20,543 nucleotides of DNA from an uncultured Alphaproteobacteria bacterium. Lineage in GTDB: Bacteria > Pseudomonadota > Alphaproteobacteria > RF32 > CAG-239. The number at the start of each line of letters is the position of its first letter. The stretch's first letter is position 1. Below the pieces are notes generated by a model. That model did no database searches, was not told the DNA's origin, and was given only the letters and a program-made list of their open reading frames with translations. This document shows, in pieces, positions 13,492 to 20,543 of this stretch. The stretch covers positions 1 to 20,543 of the forward strand of contig URWU01000005.1 in assembly GCA_900551585.1 (NCBI GenBank). Reading direction: 5' to 3'. The position numbers and the translations under genes are program-made.

Positions 13492-14817
13492 ATGATGACC
13501 GAAATTAAAGTTAGATTTGCGCCGAGCCCCACCGGCTATATGCACATCGGCAACACGCGCACGGCTTTGTTTAATTGGCTGCTGGCCAAAAAACTGGGCG
13601 GTAAATTTATGCTGCGTATTGATGATACGGACAAATTGCGCTCCAAAGAAGAATATGAACTCTCTCTGCGTGATTCTTTGCAATGGCTCGGTCTGGTATG
13701 GGAAGAAGAGGCGCGCCAGTCGGCCCGTTTTGATCGTTACAATGAAGTTGTCGAAAAACTCAAAGCTGAGGGCCGCATTTATGCCTGCTATGAGACGGCC
13801 GAAGAACTTGAGTTTATGCGTAAGCGCTTGATGAACAAAGGTCTGCCTCCGATTTATGATCGCAAATCTTTGAGCCTGACCGCTGATGAAATTGCCGCTT
13901 ATGAAACCGAGGGACGCAAACCTCATTATCGTTTTAAATTGCTTGACGGCGAAATTAAGTGGAACGACATGGTCAGGGGGGAAGTAAAATATGAGGCGCA
14001 TAATCTCAGCGATCCGATTATCATTCGCGAAGACGGCAGCTTTTTATATCATTTGCCGTCAGTCATTGACGATGTCGATTTCGGCATTACCCACATTGTC
14101 CGCGGTGAAGACCATGTAACCAATACAGCCTCTCAGGTACAGATGTTTGAAGCTTTGGGCGGAACTGTTCCGTCTTTTGCTCATCTGCCTTTGTTGACCG
14201 GAAAAGAGGGAAAATTATCCAAGCGTCTGGGCAGCCTCGGTGTCCGCGAATTGCGCGCCGAAGGTGTCGAGGCCATGGCAATCAGTTCTTTTCTTGCCAA
14301 ACTCGGAACCTCGGAAGCCATTGAGCCTTTCTTTGATTTGGAAGCATTGGCGGCTTCTTTGGACTTTGCCAAAATCGGCCGTTCTCAGCCTAAATTTGAT
14401 GTTGAAGAATTAAAAATTTTTAATACAAAATTTGTTCATGCCGCTCCCTATGATTATGTTAAAGAAAGAGCCGGCGTTGACGAGGCTTTTTGGAACGCGG
14501 TTAAAGGCAACCTGACAATTGTCGAAGACATCAATGCCTGGAAAGAAATCTGTCATCAAAAAGTTAAACCTGTAATTGAAGATAAAGAGCTAGCCGCCGC
14601 AGCTGCCGAACTTTTGCCGCCGGAGCCGTGGAACGAAGAAACCTGGAACAGCTGGGTCAATGAAGTCAAAACCCAAACCGGCAAAAAGGGCCGCGAGCTG
14701 TTTCATCCCATCCGCAAGGCTCTGACCGCGCAGGAGAACGGGCCGGAATTGAAAATCCTGCTGCCATTGATTGGCAGAGAGAAAGCTTATAAACGCCTTA
14801 ACGGAATAGAGGCTTAA
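13492..14817 (+). CDS. gltX: Glutamyl-tRNA synthetase
   Basis: A 441-residue class I synthetase that charges tRNA-Glu (and, in many bacteria lacking GlnRS, tRNA-Gln). The HIGH-type motif is HIGN at residues 18-21 within FAPSPTGYMHIGNTRTAL; the KMSKS-type motif is KLSKR at 241-245. IDDTD (43-47) and RGEDHVTNT (204-212) are typical of GluRS. The length is normal for the shorter alphaproteobacterial form. The ATG at 13492 is followed by a second ATG, and either could be used. Many alphaproteobacteria have two gltX paralogues; which one this is, and whether it is discriminating, cannot be told here. cysS follows 66 bases downstream. Confidence 0.95.
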   Translation: MMTEIKVRFAPSPTGYMHIGNTRTALFNWLLAKKLGGKFMLRIDDTDKLRSKEEYELSLRDSLQWLGLVWEEEARQSARFDRYNEVVEKLKAEGRIYACYETAEELEFMRKRLMNKGLPPIYDRKSLSLTADEIAAYETEGRKPHYRFKLLDGEIKWNDMVRGEVKYEAHNLSDPIIIREDGSFLYHLPSVIDDVDFGITHIVRGEDHVTNTASQVQMFEALGGTVPSFAHLPLLTGKEGKLSKRLGSLGVRELRAEGVEAMAISSFLAKLGTSEAIEPFFDLEALAASLDFAKIGRSQPKFDVEELKIFNTKFVHAAPYDYVKERAGVDEAFWNAVKGNLTIVEDINAWKEICHQKVKPVIEDKELAAAAAELLPPEPWNEETWNSWVNEVKTQTGKKGRELFHPIRKALTAQENGPELKILLPLIGREKAYKRLNGIEA

Positions 14818-14883
14818 TCTGCAAGGACGCAAAACAAAATTTTCGAAAAGAAAATTAAGTCATAAAACAAAAGGAGAAAAATC

Positions 14884-16263
14884 GTGGTAGATATATATTT
14901 GCATAACACTTTGAAACGTCGCAAAGAGAAGTTTGTTCCCATCGACTGTAGCAATGTGCGCATGTATGTCTGTGGTCCCACGGTTTATGACAAAGCCCAT
15001 TTGGGCAACGGCAAAACACCGGTGTCCTACGATGTTTTATTCCGCCTGCTGCGTCATGTTTACGGTCCCGAGCATGTGACTTATGTTTCCAATATCACCG
15101 ATGTTGATGACAAAATTTTGAACAAGCACAAAGAAACCGGAAAACCTATCCGCGAGATTACCGAAGAAACTTATAATTGGTATATTGAGGATATGAAAAA
15201 ACTCGGCAATCTTGAGCCAAACTATCGTCCGCGCGCCACGGATTATATTAATGATATGATTGAACTGGTCAAGCGTTTGCTGGCCAACGGCCATGCTTAT
15301 GAGGCTGAAGGGCACGTTCTTTTCTCGGTAGATTCCATGCCTGATTACGGTTGTTTATCCGGCCGCTCAATGAATGAAATGCTGGCCGGTGCCAGAGTTG
15401 AAGTTGCCGATTATAAGAAAAATCCGGCCGATTTTGTGCTGTGGAAACCCTCAAATCCCGACGAACCGGGTTGGGAAAGCCCGTGGGGATACGGTCGTCC
15501 GGGCTGGCATTTGGAGTGCTCGGCAATGAGTTCAAAACTGCTTGGCAATGACTTTGATATTCACGGCGGCGGTTCTGATTTAATTTTCCCGCACCATGAA
15601 AACGAATGCGCTCAGTCTTGCTGTGCTTTTGAAGGCAGCCGCTTTGCCCATTATTGGGTTCATGCCGGCATGCTGATGGTTGACGGTGTTAAAATGTCTA
15701 AATCTCTGGGCAATTTCTTTACGCTGGATGAGGTTTTGCAAAAGGCTCCGGCCGAGGCGCTGCGCCTCTTGTTTTTAACAACGCATTATCATCAGCCGTT
15801 CAATTTTACTTTTGAAGGATTGCAGAATGCCAAAACAACTTTGGATAAATTCTATAATGCTCTTCTGAAAAATGTTAATGTAAAAGTTGAAGATGTTGCG
15901 CCTGACAACAGAGTTGTCGAGGCTTTGGCTGATGATTTGAATACACCGCTGGCTTTGTCTTATCTGCATGAAAATGTCAATAATCTGAACAAAGCGGAAA
16001 GCGAAGCTGATAAGATTAAGTATAAATCAGAGCTGTTGGCAAATGCTTATTTGCTGGGTCTGCTGTGGCAGGATCCGGAAGCTTGGTTCAAAGGTGAGTC
16101 TGCTGACGGCGATGACGCTGAAATTGAGGCTAAGATTGCCGCTCGCGCCGAAGCCAAAAAGAATAAAGACTGGGTCGCCGCCGACAAAATCCGCAATGAG
16201 CTGAAAGAGCAGGGTATTGTTCTTGAAGACGGTCCGAACGGCACCACTTGGAAGAGAATGTAA
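14884..16263 (+). CDS. cysS: Cysteinyl-tRNA synthetase
   Basis: A 459-residue class I enzyme that charges tRNA-Cys. The HIGH-like motif is HLGN (residues 39-42) in YVCGPTVYDKAHLGN, and the signature is KMSKS (270-274). The zinc ligands are present: C30, C212 (WHLECSAMS), H237 and E241 (FPHHENE). Length is typical. The start is GTG, chosen because AAAAGGAGAAAAATC precedes it; no ATG lies nearby in frame. It lies 66 bases after gltX on the same strand and ends before a terminator, so gltX-cysS is probably one transcript. Confidence 0.95.
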   Translation: MVDIYLHNTLKRRKEKFVPIDCSNVRMYVCGPTVYDKAHLGNGKTPVSYDVLFRLLRHVYGPEHVTYVSNITDVDDKILNKHKETGKPIREITEETYNWYIEDMKKLGNLEPNYRPRATDYINDMIELVKRLLANGHAYEAEGHVLFSVDSMPDYGCLSGRSMNEMLAGARVEVADYKKNPADFVLWKPSNPDEPGWESPWGYGRPGWHLECSAMSSKLLGNDFDIHGGGSDLIFPHHENECAQSCCAFEGSRFAHYWVHAGMLMVDGVKMSKSLGNFFTLDEVLQKAPAEALRLLFLTTHYHQPFNFTFEGLQNAKTTLDKFYNALLKNVNVKVEDVAPDNRVVEALADDLNTPLALSYLHENVNNLNKAESEADKIKYKSELLANAYLLGLLWQDPEAWFKGESADGDDAEIEAKIAARAEAKKNKDWVAADKIRNELKEQGIVLEDGPNGTTWKRM

Positions 16264-16294
16264 CTTTTCTTTTTTGCGAATGAACAGATAACAA

Positions 16295-16321
16295 AAAGGC
16301 TGCCTTTTCTGGGCAGCCTTT
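16295..16321 (+). terminator. Terminator after cysS
   Basis: A ten-bp perfect stem (AAAGGCTGCC, 16295-16304, with GGCAGCCTTT, 16312-16321) and seven-base loop. The T tail is short (TTTCGTTG), but the stem is strong. Confidence 0.8.
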
Positions 16322-16374
16322 CGTTGTGTGTGTTTGAGAGATGTAATCATGTCAGCATAATAATAGGAAACTTG

Positions 16375-16590
16375 TCAGCAATTGGTAATCGCTTGCAGCG
16401 ATTTTTTTCCGAACGTTATTCTGTCCGGTTTGACGCGATATTCAACATTTGGTTTGGCGGAAAGATATTTGTTGTCAGACCATGAATCTACTAATAAATC
16501 AATGGTCTGAGCGACGACTTCATCATTATTGTCAAAGTTCATTCCGGCCAAATTATGAATTAGATAGTCTGCAACATTAACTTTCAACAT
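16375..16590 (-). CDS. Small orphan protein (71 residues), unknown
   Basis: A 71-residue acidic/neutral protein with a very strong ribosome site (GGAGGA eight bases before the ATG), which is the main evidence that it is real. It has no signal peptide or membrane segment. I see an N-terminal helical region (VADYLIHNLAGMNF), a central VVAQTIDLLVDSW and a C-terminal basic KPDRITFGKKSL. No family is recognised. It stands alone, convergent with cysS, with a perfect 17-bp palindrome about 38 bases upstream of its start that would overlap its promoter. Confidence 0.65.
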   Translation of the reverse strand: MLKVNVADYLIHNLAGMNFDNNDEVVAQTIDLLVDSWSDNKYLSAKPNVEYRVKPDRITFGKKSLQAITNC

Positions 16591-16627
16591 TTTTTAATCC
16601 TCCACAAAATGTTTACTTCTTTAGTCT

Positions 16628-16644
16628 GTTAATAAATTATTAAC
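16628..16644 (-). promoter_or_regulatory. Perfect 17-bp palindrome, probable operator of the 71-residue gene
   Basis: GTTAATAA, one central base, TTATTAAC. It lies at the place expected for the -10 region of the - strand gene starting at 16590; a possible -35 (TTGTAT) lies a little further upstream. Confidence 0.5.
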
Positions 16645-16794
16645 TTTCTGCGCAAATACAAGTTTTAAACCTGGTGCTAAATTTCGGAATCAGCTAACGA
16701 AAAATTGGCACACTTAGACGTGATATCGGCGCTGAGTGAACGTTATAAAAGATATGTGGGGATTAAAAGTATATCTGAGAAGAAGATTTAAAAA

Positions 16795-16824
16795 TAAAAA
16801 AAACTCTGAATTTTTCAGAGTTTT
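16795..16824 (-). terminator. Terminator of the tRNA-Leu transcript
   Basis: AAACTCTGAA (16801-16810) and TTCAGAGTTT (16814-16823) form a ten-bp stem with a three-base loop; read on the - strand it ends in a run of eight T. It lies just downstream of the tRNA 3' end. Confidence 0.82.
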
Positions 16825-16829
16825 CAAAG

Positions 16830-16915
16830 TGGTAGGGGTGGCCGGACTCGAACCGGCACGTCTTGTGGACACAAGATTTTGAGTCTAGCGCGTCTACCAG
16901 TTCCGCCACACCCCC
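16830..16915 (-). tRNA. tRNA-Leu (anticodon CAA)
   Basis: An 86-base class II tRNA with encoded CCA, decoding the TTG leucine codon, which is abundant in the genes of this window. The parts are: acceptor GGGGGTG/CACCCCT (first pair G-U), D stem GCG/CGC with GGTAGA loop, anticodon loop CTCAAAA, a long variable arm (TGTC-loop-GACG) and T arm GCCGG-TTCGAGT-CCGGC. The anticodon stem CTAGA/TCTTG contains a U28-U42 mismatch. The predicted promoter is at 16930-16959 and the terminator at 16795-16824. Confidence 0.93.
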
Positions 16916-16929
16916 ATCGTGCTGGCTGT

Positions 16930-16959
16930 ATAATTAATATATTTAATCTTTCCCGTCAA
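16930..16959 (-). promoter_or_regulatory. Predicted tRNA-Leu promoter
   Basis: On the - strand TTGACG (-35, 16954-16959) and AATTAT (-10, 16930-16935) are 18 bases apart, about 15 bases before the tRNA 5' end. The -35 is good and the -10 is a four-of-six match. Confidence 0.5.
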
Positions 16960-16991
16960 TAGTTTTTTTATAAAAAAATACATTCTTTCAC

Positions 16992-17028
16992 AAGAAAAGG
17001 CCCCGCTTTGTCGGCGAGACCTTTTCTT
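16992..17028 (-). terminator. Terminator after the HTH-protein gene
   Basis: AAGAAAAGG (16992-17000) pairs with CCTTTTCTT (17020-17028), with an inner CGC/GCG and mismatches between. The hairpin lies 12 bases beyond the - strand stop codon. The U tract on the - strand is imperfect. Confidence 0.65.
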
Positions 17029-17039
17029 AAAAAAAGATT

Positions 17040-17903
17040 TTACTTTTCTTTGAGCTCTATATTCAAAAGTTTTTGTCCCGATTGGCGGATAAACGCCATG
17101 ATTTTTTCGAGCTTGTCTGCTTTGGGATACCTTTTGCCGTAAGCATAATCATAAATGCACCGCTGATCGACACCGACATATTCTGCGATTGCCGAAAACG
17201 GAATCTCATTTTTAATGCTGTAGAGCAGAGCCGGAAGAGTGTATTTATAAACCAGTTGAAAATCTGAAACAAAGCTGCCGACAGCCTTGGGAACCTGTTT
17301 GAGCAGATTCTTCAAAGAAGCCTCTGCAAGCGCGCCCTCGGGGCAAATATCAGATTCGGCCCAAAATTTATTCTCCTTGTATGAAATCGCTACTTCAACA
17401 ATTTTCTTGTTGCTGCTTTTGAGAAGTTTTTCGGCAATTTTATCTTGTCTTGCCAGAGAAATCTCTGAGATTTCGTTTCCTGCAAAAATATCAAAAATCA
17501 CGCCGTTCCGGTAAAGGTCAATGAGACATTGGTCAGTCCAGTTGCCGGCAGTCAGTTCCAAAACAAAATTTTGAACAGGTGCTTTTTTCGCATTGCTGAA
17601 ATACTCCGCCGGATAAATCTCCCATTGAAAAGAGATTGGAATATTAAACTTGTTGCAGTTTCCCTCTTTTCTTATAAGCGGTCTGGATATGGCAGGCGGA
17701 AGCTTGTCAAAAATTTTGAAAACGCCGCCAAAATAGGTGAGATACATTTTGTCAGAAACAATCCAAAGCCATGTCGCCTCTTCTTGAGAAAGATTGACCA
17801 GCATCGGCTCGGTTGTGAGTTCTGTTAATCCGGGGATAGAATTTTGATAAAATGTCAAAAATAAGTTTTTAATACTTTCCGGTGTTTGGATGTACTTTTT
17901 CAT
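17040..17903 (-). CDS. Unknown protein with C-terminal helix-turn-helix
   Basis: A 287-residue protein that I do not recognise as a whole. Residues about 232-273 look like a Cro/CI-type helix-turn-helix: PFSAIAEYVGVDQRCIYDYA, with the turn at VGVD and recognition helix after it, followed by KRYPKADKLEKIMAFI. The first 230 residues have alternating hydrophobic and aromatic segments (WLWIVSDKMYLTYFGG, FQWEIYPAEYF), with no signal peptide or membrane segment, and could be a ligand-sensing domain. This order (DNA-binding domain last) is unusual for XRE regulators. No Shine-Dalgarno is visible before the ATG. It follows MATE on the same strand by a 77-base gap, so it might be co-transcribed with it. 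Confidence 0.75.
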   Translation of the reverse strand: MKKYIQTPESIKNLFLTFYQNSIPGLTELTTEPMLVNLSQEEATWLWIVSDKMYLTYFGGVFKIFDKLPPAISRPLIRKEGNCNKFNIPISFQWEIYPAEYFSNAKKAPVQNFVLELTAGNWTDQCLIDLYRNGVIFDIFAGNEISEISLARQDKIAEKLLKSSNKKIVEVAISYKENKFWAESDICPEGALAEASLKNLLKQVPKAVGSFVSDFQLVYKYTLPALLYSIKNEIPFSAIAEYVGVDQRCIYDYAYGKRYPKADKLEKIMAFIRQSGQKLLNIELKEK

Positions 17904-17980
17904 AATAGTAATTTTTAAATTAGTAATTGTCTTAGTTTTATAAATTCAGCCCATACCATAACAGATTTAGGTTTTTGTGT

Positions 17981-19306
17981 CTATACTATTTTGCAGCACC
18001 AGTTATTTTTATGCAGATAACGATAGGTCAGATAAGTAAGCAGAATATTGTAGGAATGCTCGCAGGTCCAGCAAATGGCGATATCCGCCCGCAGATAAAT
18101 GACCACATACCAGACGTTGATGACATAAGCACCGAGGGCAATCAGCTCCATAACCATCGCCTGTTTGGTATCGCCGGTTCCGGAAACAACGCCCAGAAGA
18201 ATAAAACCCGGCACCAATGTCAGATAAACCGTCAGCATGGTATAATAAGCAGGTGTTGCCGCGGCAATAAGCGCAATATCATCGGTGTAAATCCGCATAA
18301 CCCAGTAAGGAGAAATCAGCATTAAAAGCTCTAAAAAAATGCCTGCGGCATAACCGATAATAATGATTTTGCGCGCGGTCATTTCTACCTGATTATCTTT
18401 GCCTGAGCCGATGAGGTTGCCGGTAATGGCATTGGCTGAACCGTATAATGCGCCGACAATCATATACGGCAGCGAGGAAATGCTGCGCAGCACGTTGGAG
18501 ATTGCCAATTCCGTCTCGCCCAGATGTTCAATCGCCAGCATAAACATCAGCCAGGTTGCCAAAGAGACCACGCTTTGCAGCATCGTCCAGACAGAGATGT
18601 CGAGGATTCTTTTCAGCATTTTGAAGTTGGTTATGGTCAGCTTGTCAAAGCCGTATTTTTTCAGCTCAATTTTTTTAATGGTGTAAACAATGAAAAAGAT
18701 TGCCGAAACCGCTTCCGAAATCACCGAGGCCACGGCTGCGCCGGCAATGCCCATTGCCGGAAATCCGAATTTGCCGAAAATCAAAACATAGTCCAGACCT
18801 ATGTTGACAACCAACATGAGCAGCGCGTTAAAAGTCAGAACTTTGGTATTGGTAATACCGACATAAAAAGCACGAAACATCACAATTAAAAAAGCAAAAA
18901 TAAAACCGAAAATCCGCGGCTCCAGATAATCGACGGAAGCTTTCAAAACATTCGGCGATGACACAACCTGCGAAAGCAGAAACGGTGCCGACCATAGCAA
19001 AAGAACAATAATCGCCGCCGCCGTCACCAGCAGAAAAGCAGTGCCCTGATAAAAGATTGGACCGATACGGTGAAAGTTTTTTTCGCCGTTTCTGCGGGCG
19101 ATGATAATCTGTGCGCCGACGCTGAAACCTTGTCCTAGCATAAAAATCATAATATAGAAAACACCGGCAATCGCCGAAGCGCCCAATTCGATATTTCCGA
19201 CCCGTCCTAAAAATGCCGTATCGGTCAGACCGATGAGCTGCTGTACAATCAGGCCGAATAAAATCGGATAAGAAATCTTCCATATTTTTTTGAAATTATA
19301 AACCAT
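17981..19306 (-). CDS. MATE-family multidrug efflux pump
   Basis: A 441-residue inner-membrane antiporter (MatE, PF01554) that exports drugs or metabolites using a Na+ or H+ gradient. It has about twelve hydrophobic segments in two halves. The N-terminal YPILFGLIVQQLIGLTDTAF with its D and the GQGFSVGAQIIIARRNGE stretch mark the first half. The second half has SLPYMIVGALYGSANAITGN followed by GSGKDNQVEMTARK, the usual GN-LGxG pattern. Length is typical for the family. The start has only a weak ribosome site. The upstream region has a palindrome overlapping the promoter. Substrate cannot be told. Confidence 0.92.
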   Translation of the reverse strand: MVYNFKKIWKISYPILFGLIVQQLIGLTDTAFLGRVGNIELGASAIAGVFYIMIFMLGQGFSVGAQIIIARRNGEKNFHRIGPIFYQGTAFLLVTAAAIIVLLLWSAPFLLSQVVSSPNVLKASVDYLEPRIFGFIFAFLIVMFRAFYVGITNTKVLTFNALLMLVVNIGLDYVLIFGKFGFPAMGIAGAAVASVISEAVSAIFFIVYTIKKIELKKYGFDKLTITNFKMLKRILDISVWTMLQSVVSLATWLMFMLAIEHLGETELAISNVLRSISSLPYMIVGALYGSANAITGNLIGSGKDNQVEMTARKIIIIGYAAGIFLELLMLISPYWVMRIYTDDIALIAAATPAYYTMLTVYLTLVPGFILLGVVSGTGDTKQAMVMELIALGAYVINVWYVVIYLRADIAICWTCEHSYNILLTYLTYRYLHKNNWCCKIV

Positions 19307-19348
19307 GCGTCACACGAATTAATTTTTGCTGCCATATATATAGTCGTT

Positions 19349-19362
19349 GTTTGTAAACAAAC
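19349..19362 (-). promoter_or_regulatory. Palindrome in the MATE promoter region
   Basis: GTTTGT and ACAAAC separated by AA. On the - strand it overlaps a possible -35 (TTTGTT) 15-17 bases before TATATA/TATATG, so a bound repressor would block the pump gene. Confidence 0.45.
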
Positions 19363-19402
19363 TAGCATTGCCGAACCGCTTTGTCAAAGGGCATAAAAAT
19401 CC

Positions 19403-19430
19403 TTGATTATTTCAAGATGGGTCCTATACT
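19403..19430 (+). promoter_or_regulatory. Predicted promoter of the TPR-methyltransferase gene
   Basis: CTTGATT (TTGATT at 19403-19408) and TATACT (19425-19430) with a 16-base spacer, the arrangement usual in alphaproteobacterial promoters. Transcription would start near 19437, about 30 bases before the ATG. Confidence 0.6.
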
Positions 19431-19467
19431 GAAACGCGCATATCGGTGCGGTTTACAGGAAAATTTT

Positions 19468-20495
19468 ATGTTTGTGAAATCAAAATCTTCAGTTTCTGCT
19501 TTAACAAATTTCAGTATCGATTTATTTGAGCAGAAAAAATATAAACAGGCTGAAAAACTTTGCCGCAAACTTCTGAAAAAAGATGCTGAAAATTATACCG
19601 CTTTAATCAATCTCGCCAATGTGCTTTTTATCAAAAAAGAATTTGCCGAGGCTTTGTCTCTTTATCAACAAGCCGATGTTTTAAAACCAGATTATTATCC
19701 GGTCAAAATCAATTTGGCCAACACTTATCTTGAAACGGAAAATTTTGAGGCAGCCGTTCAATATGCCAATGAGGCTTTGGCGTTGGATTCTCAAAGTTAT
19801 CTCGGCTGGAATATTTTGGGCAATGCGCTTCTGGAAAAAGAAGAATATCAGACGGCTGTTGATGCTTTGGAAAAAGCCGAAAAGCTGGATTCTTCCGACC
19901 CCTGGCTTTATAATTCTTTGAGCCGCGCTTATCAGCAGACGGCAGATTATGCCAAGGCGCTCAAAGCCGGCTGGCAGGCTGTCGGGCTGTCTGCGGGTGA
20001 GGATTCCCAGCAGATAAATTTTGGTTATCTTCTCTATGAAACAACCATGGAAAATAACACTGCGGAAGTCAAAGATTATGCCCGCCGCTGGCTGAAAAAT
20101 TATCCTGAAAATCAGATAGCTTTGCACATGGGAAATGCGGTCATAAATGAAGAAAAAATTGAGCGCGCCAACGATGGTTATCTGCAAAATATTTTTGATG
20201 TTTTTGCCACCGATTTTGAACAGGTTTTGAGCTCGCTTGATTATCAGACGCCGCAGCAGATTGGCGGATTCTTAGAGCAGTTTTATGCTGAGGATTCTCA
20301 TCCGAAATTAAAAATTTTAGACGCCGGCTGCGGTACCGGATTATGCGGAAAATATCTCAAAAAATATGCCGGATTCTTTTCTTTGTCCGGTGTTGATTTG
20401 TCTTCGGAAATGCTCAAAATCGCCAAGGCAAAAAAACTCTATAACCATTTGTATTGTCAGGAATTAAACACATTTCTTGGTGGCCGGAAAAAGGC
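19468..20495 (+). CDS. TPR-repeat protein with C-terminal methyltransferase (3' end missing)
   Basis: Open from ATG 19468 (AGGAAAATTTT upstream) to the end of native sequence, about 342 residues, with no stop because the contig ends in adapter. Residues about 5-215 are tetratricopeptide repeats, shown by repeating NLANVLF/EFAEALSLYQQA, NLANTYLETENFEAAVQYANEAL and NILGNALLEKEEYQTAV patterns. A linker (about 225-260) with DVFATDFEQVLSSLDYQTP leads to a class I SAM-dependent methyltransferase. Its motif I is LDAGCGTG (about 285-292), followed by GVDLSSEML. A TPR-methyltransferase of the COG4976 type is the best guess; the acceptor substrate is unknown. The last codons before 20496 are native but the true C-terminus is lost. 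Confidence 0.85.
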
Positions 20496-20543
20496 CTGTC
20501 TCTTATACACATCTCCGAGCCCACGAGACGGAGCTACATCTCG
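20496..20543. other. Illumina Nextera adapter (sequencing artefact)
   Basis: The last 48 bases are not genomic. 20496-20514 is the 19-base transposon mosaic end used in Nextera libraries, 20515-20529 is the rest of the read-2 adapter, 20530-20537 is an eight-base sequence in the index position, and 20538-20543 is the start of the P7 flow-cell sequence. It should be trimmed. Confidence 0.97.

Noticed and set aside
13474..14001. 175-residue - strand frame opposite gltX
   Set aside because: Antisense to a clear synthetase with intact motifs.
16750..16776. AGATAT/ATATCT inverted repeat with 15-base spacer
   Set aside because: Short arms in AT-rich DNA and no adjacent gene needing it; likely chance.
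18524..18889. 121-residue + strand frame opposite the MATE gene
   Set aside because: Biased composition (H, N, Q) typical of antisense to a membrane protein; no ribosome site.
19681..20187. 168-residue - strand frame at the contig end
   Set aside because: Antisense to the TPR-methyltransferase frame, which is open for its full length, has repeat and SAM motifs and a promoter.
1..20495. CRISPR array, insertion sequence, retroelement or toxin-antitoxin pair
   Set aside because: No regularly spaced repeats, transposase, reverse transcriptase or paired small toxin-antitoxin genes seen.

Overview
The window looks like a piece of an alphaproteobacterial chromosome carrying part of a prophage. The host assignment is an inference. 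It rests on an AapJ/BztA-type amino-acid-binding protein, a lone MlaC-family protein, an alphaproteobacterial-looking GltX and CTTGAN-type -35 boxes. Base composition is moderate to AT-rich, TTG is a very common leucine codon, and TGA is used normally as a stop. Nothing in the sequence fixes the genus.

Bases 1 to about 10.4 kb are the late (structural and lysis) half of a short-tailed, podovirus-like prophage, all on the + strand. The order is: large terminase (cut by the window start just after its Walker A region), a small unknown protein, a SleB-like endolysin, a 3TM-type holin, a terminator, a small conserved-looking protein, the portal, a Bbp19-like small protein, scaffold, a terminator, major capsid, a probable decoration protein, a terminator, tail tubular A, tail tubular B/nozzle, a gp14-like internal protein, a small protein and a T4-type lysozyme. 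The genes are tightly packed, with good Shine-Dalgarno sequences and several ATGA or short overlaps. No integrase, repressor, tail fibre or gp15/gp16-like protein lies in the window. The phage-host junction is probably between about 10.4 and 10.95 kb, where a small secreted-protein gene on the - strand runs into the end of the lysozyme gene.

From about 10.95 kb the genes look like host genes: an alpha/beta-hydrolase esterase (+), an amino-acid-binding periplasmic protein (-), an MlaC-like protein (+), gltX (+), cysS (+), a 71-residue orphan (-), a tRNA-Leu(CAA) (-), an orphan protein with a C-terminal helix-turn-helix (-), a MATE efflux pump (-), and a TPR-methyltransferase (+) that is still open at the contig end.

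The last 48 bases (20496-20543) are Illumina Nextera adapter with an index, not organismal DNA. The most unusual native signal is a pair of perfect hairpins, the second terminator-like with a T run, inside the first 30 codons of the phage lysozyme gene. I see no CRISPR array, insertion sequence, diversity-generating retroelement or recognisable defence system. I do not see a clear previously undescribed system; the leads are listed as findings.
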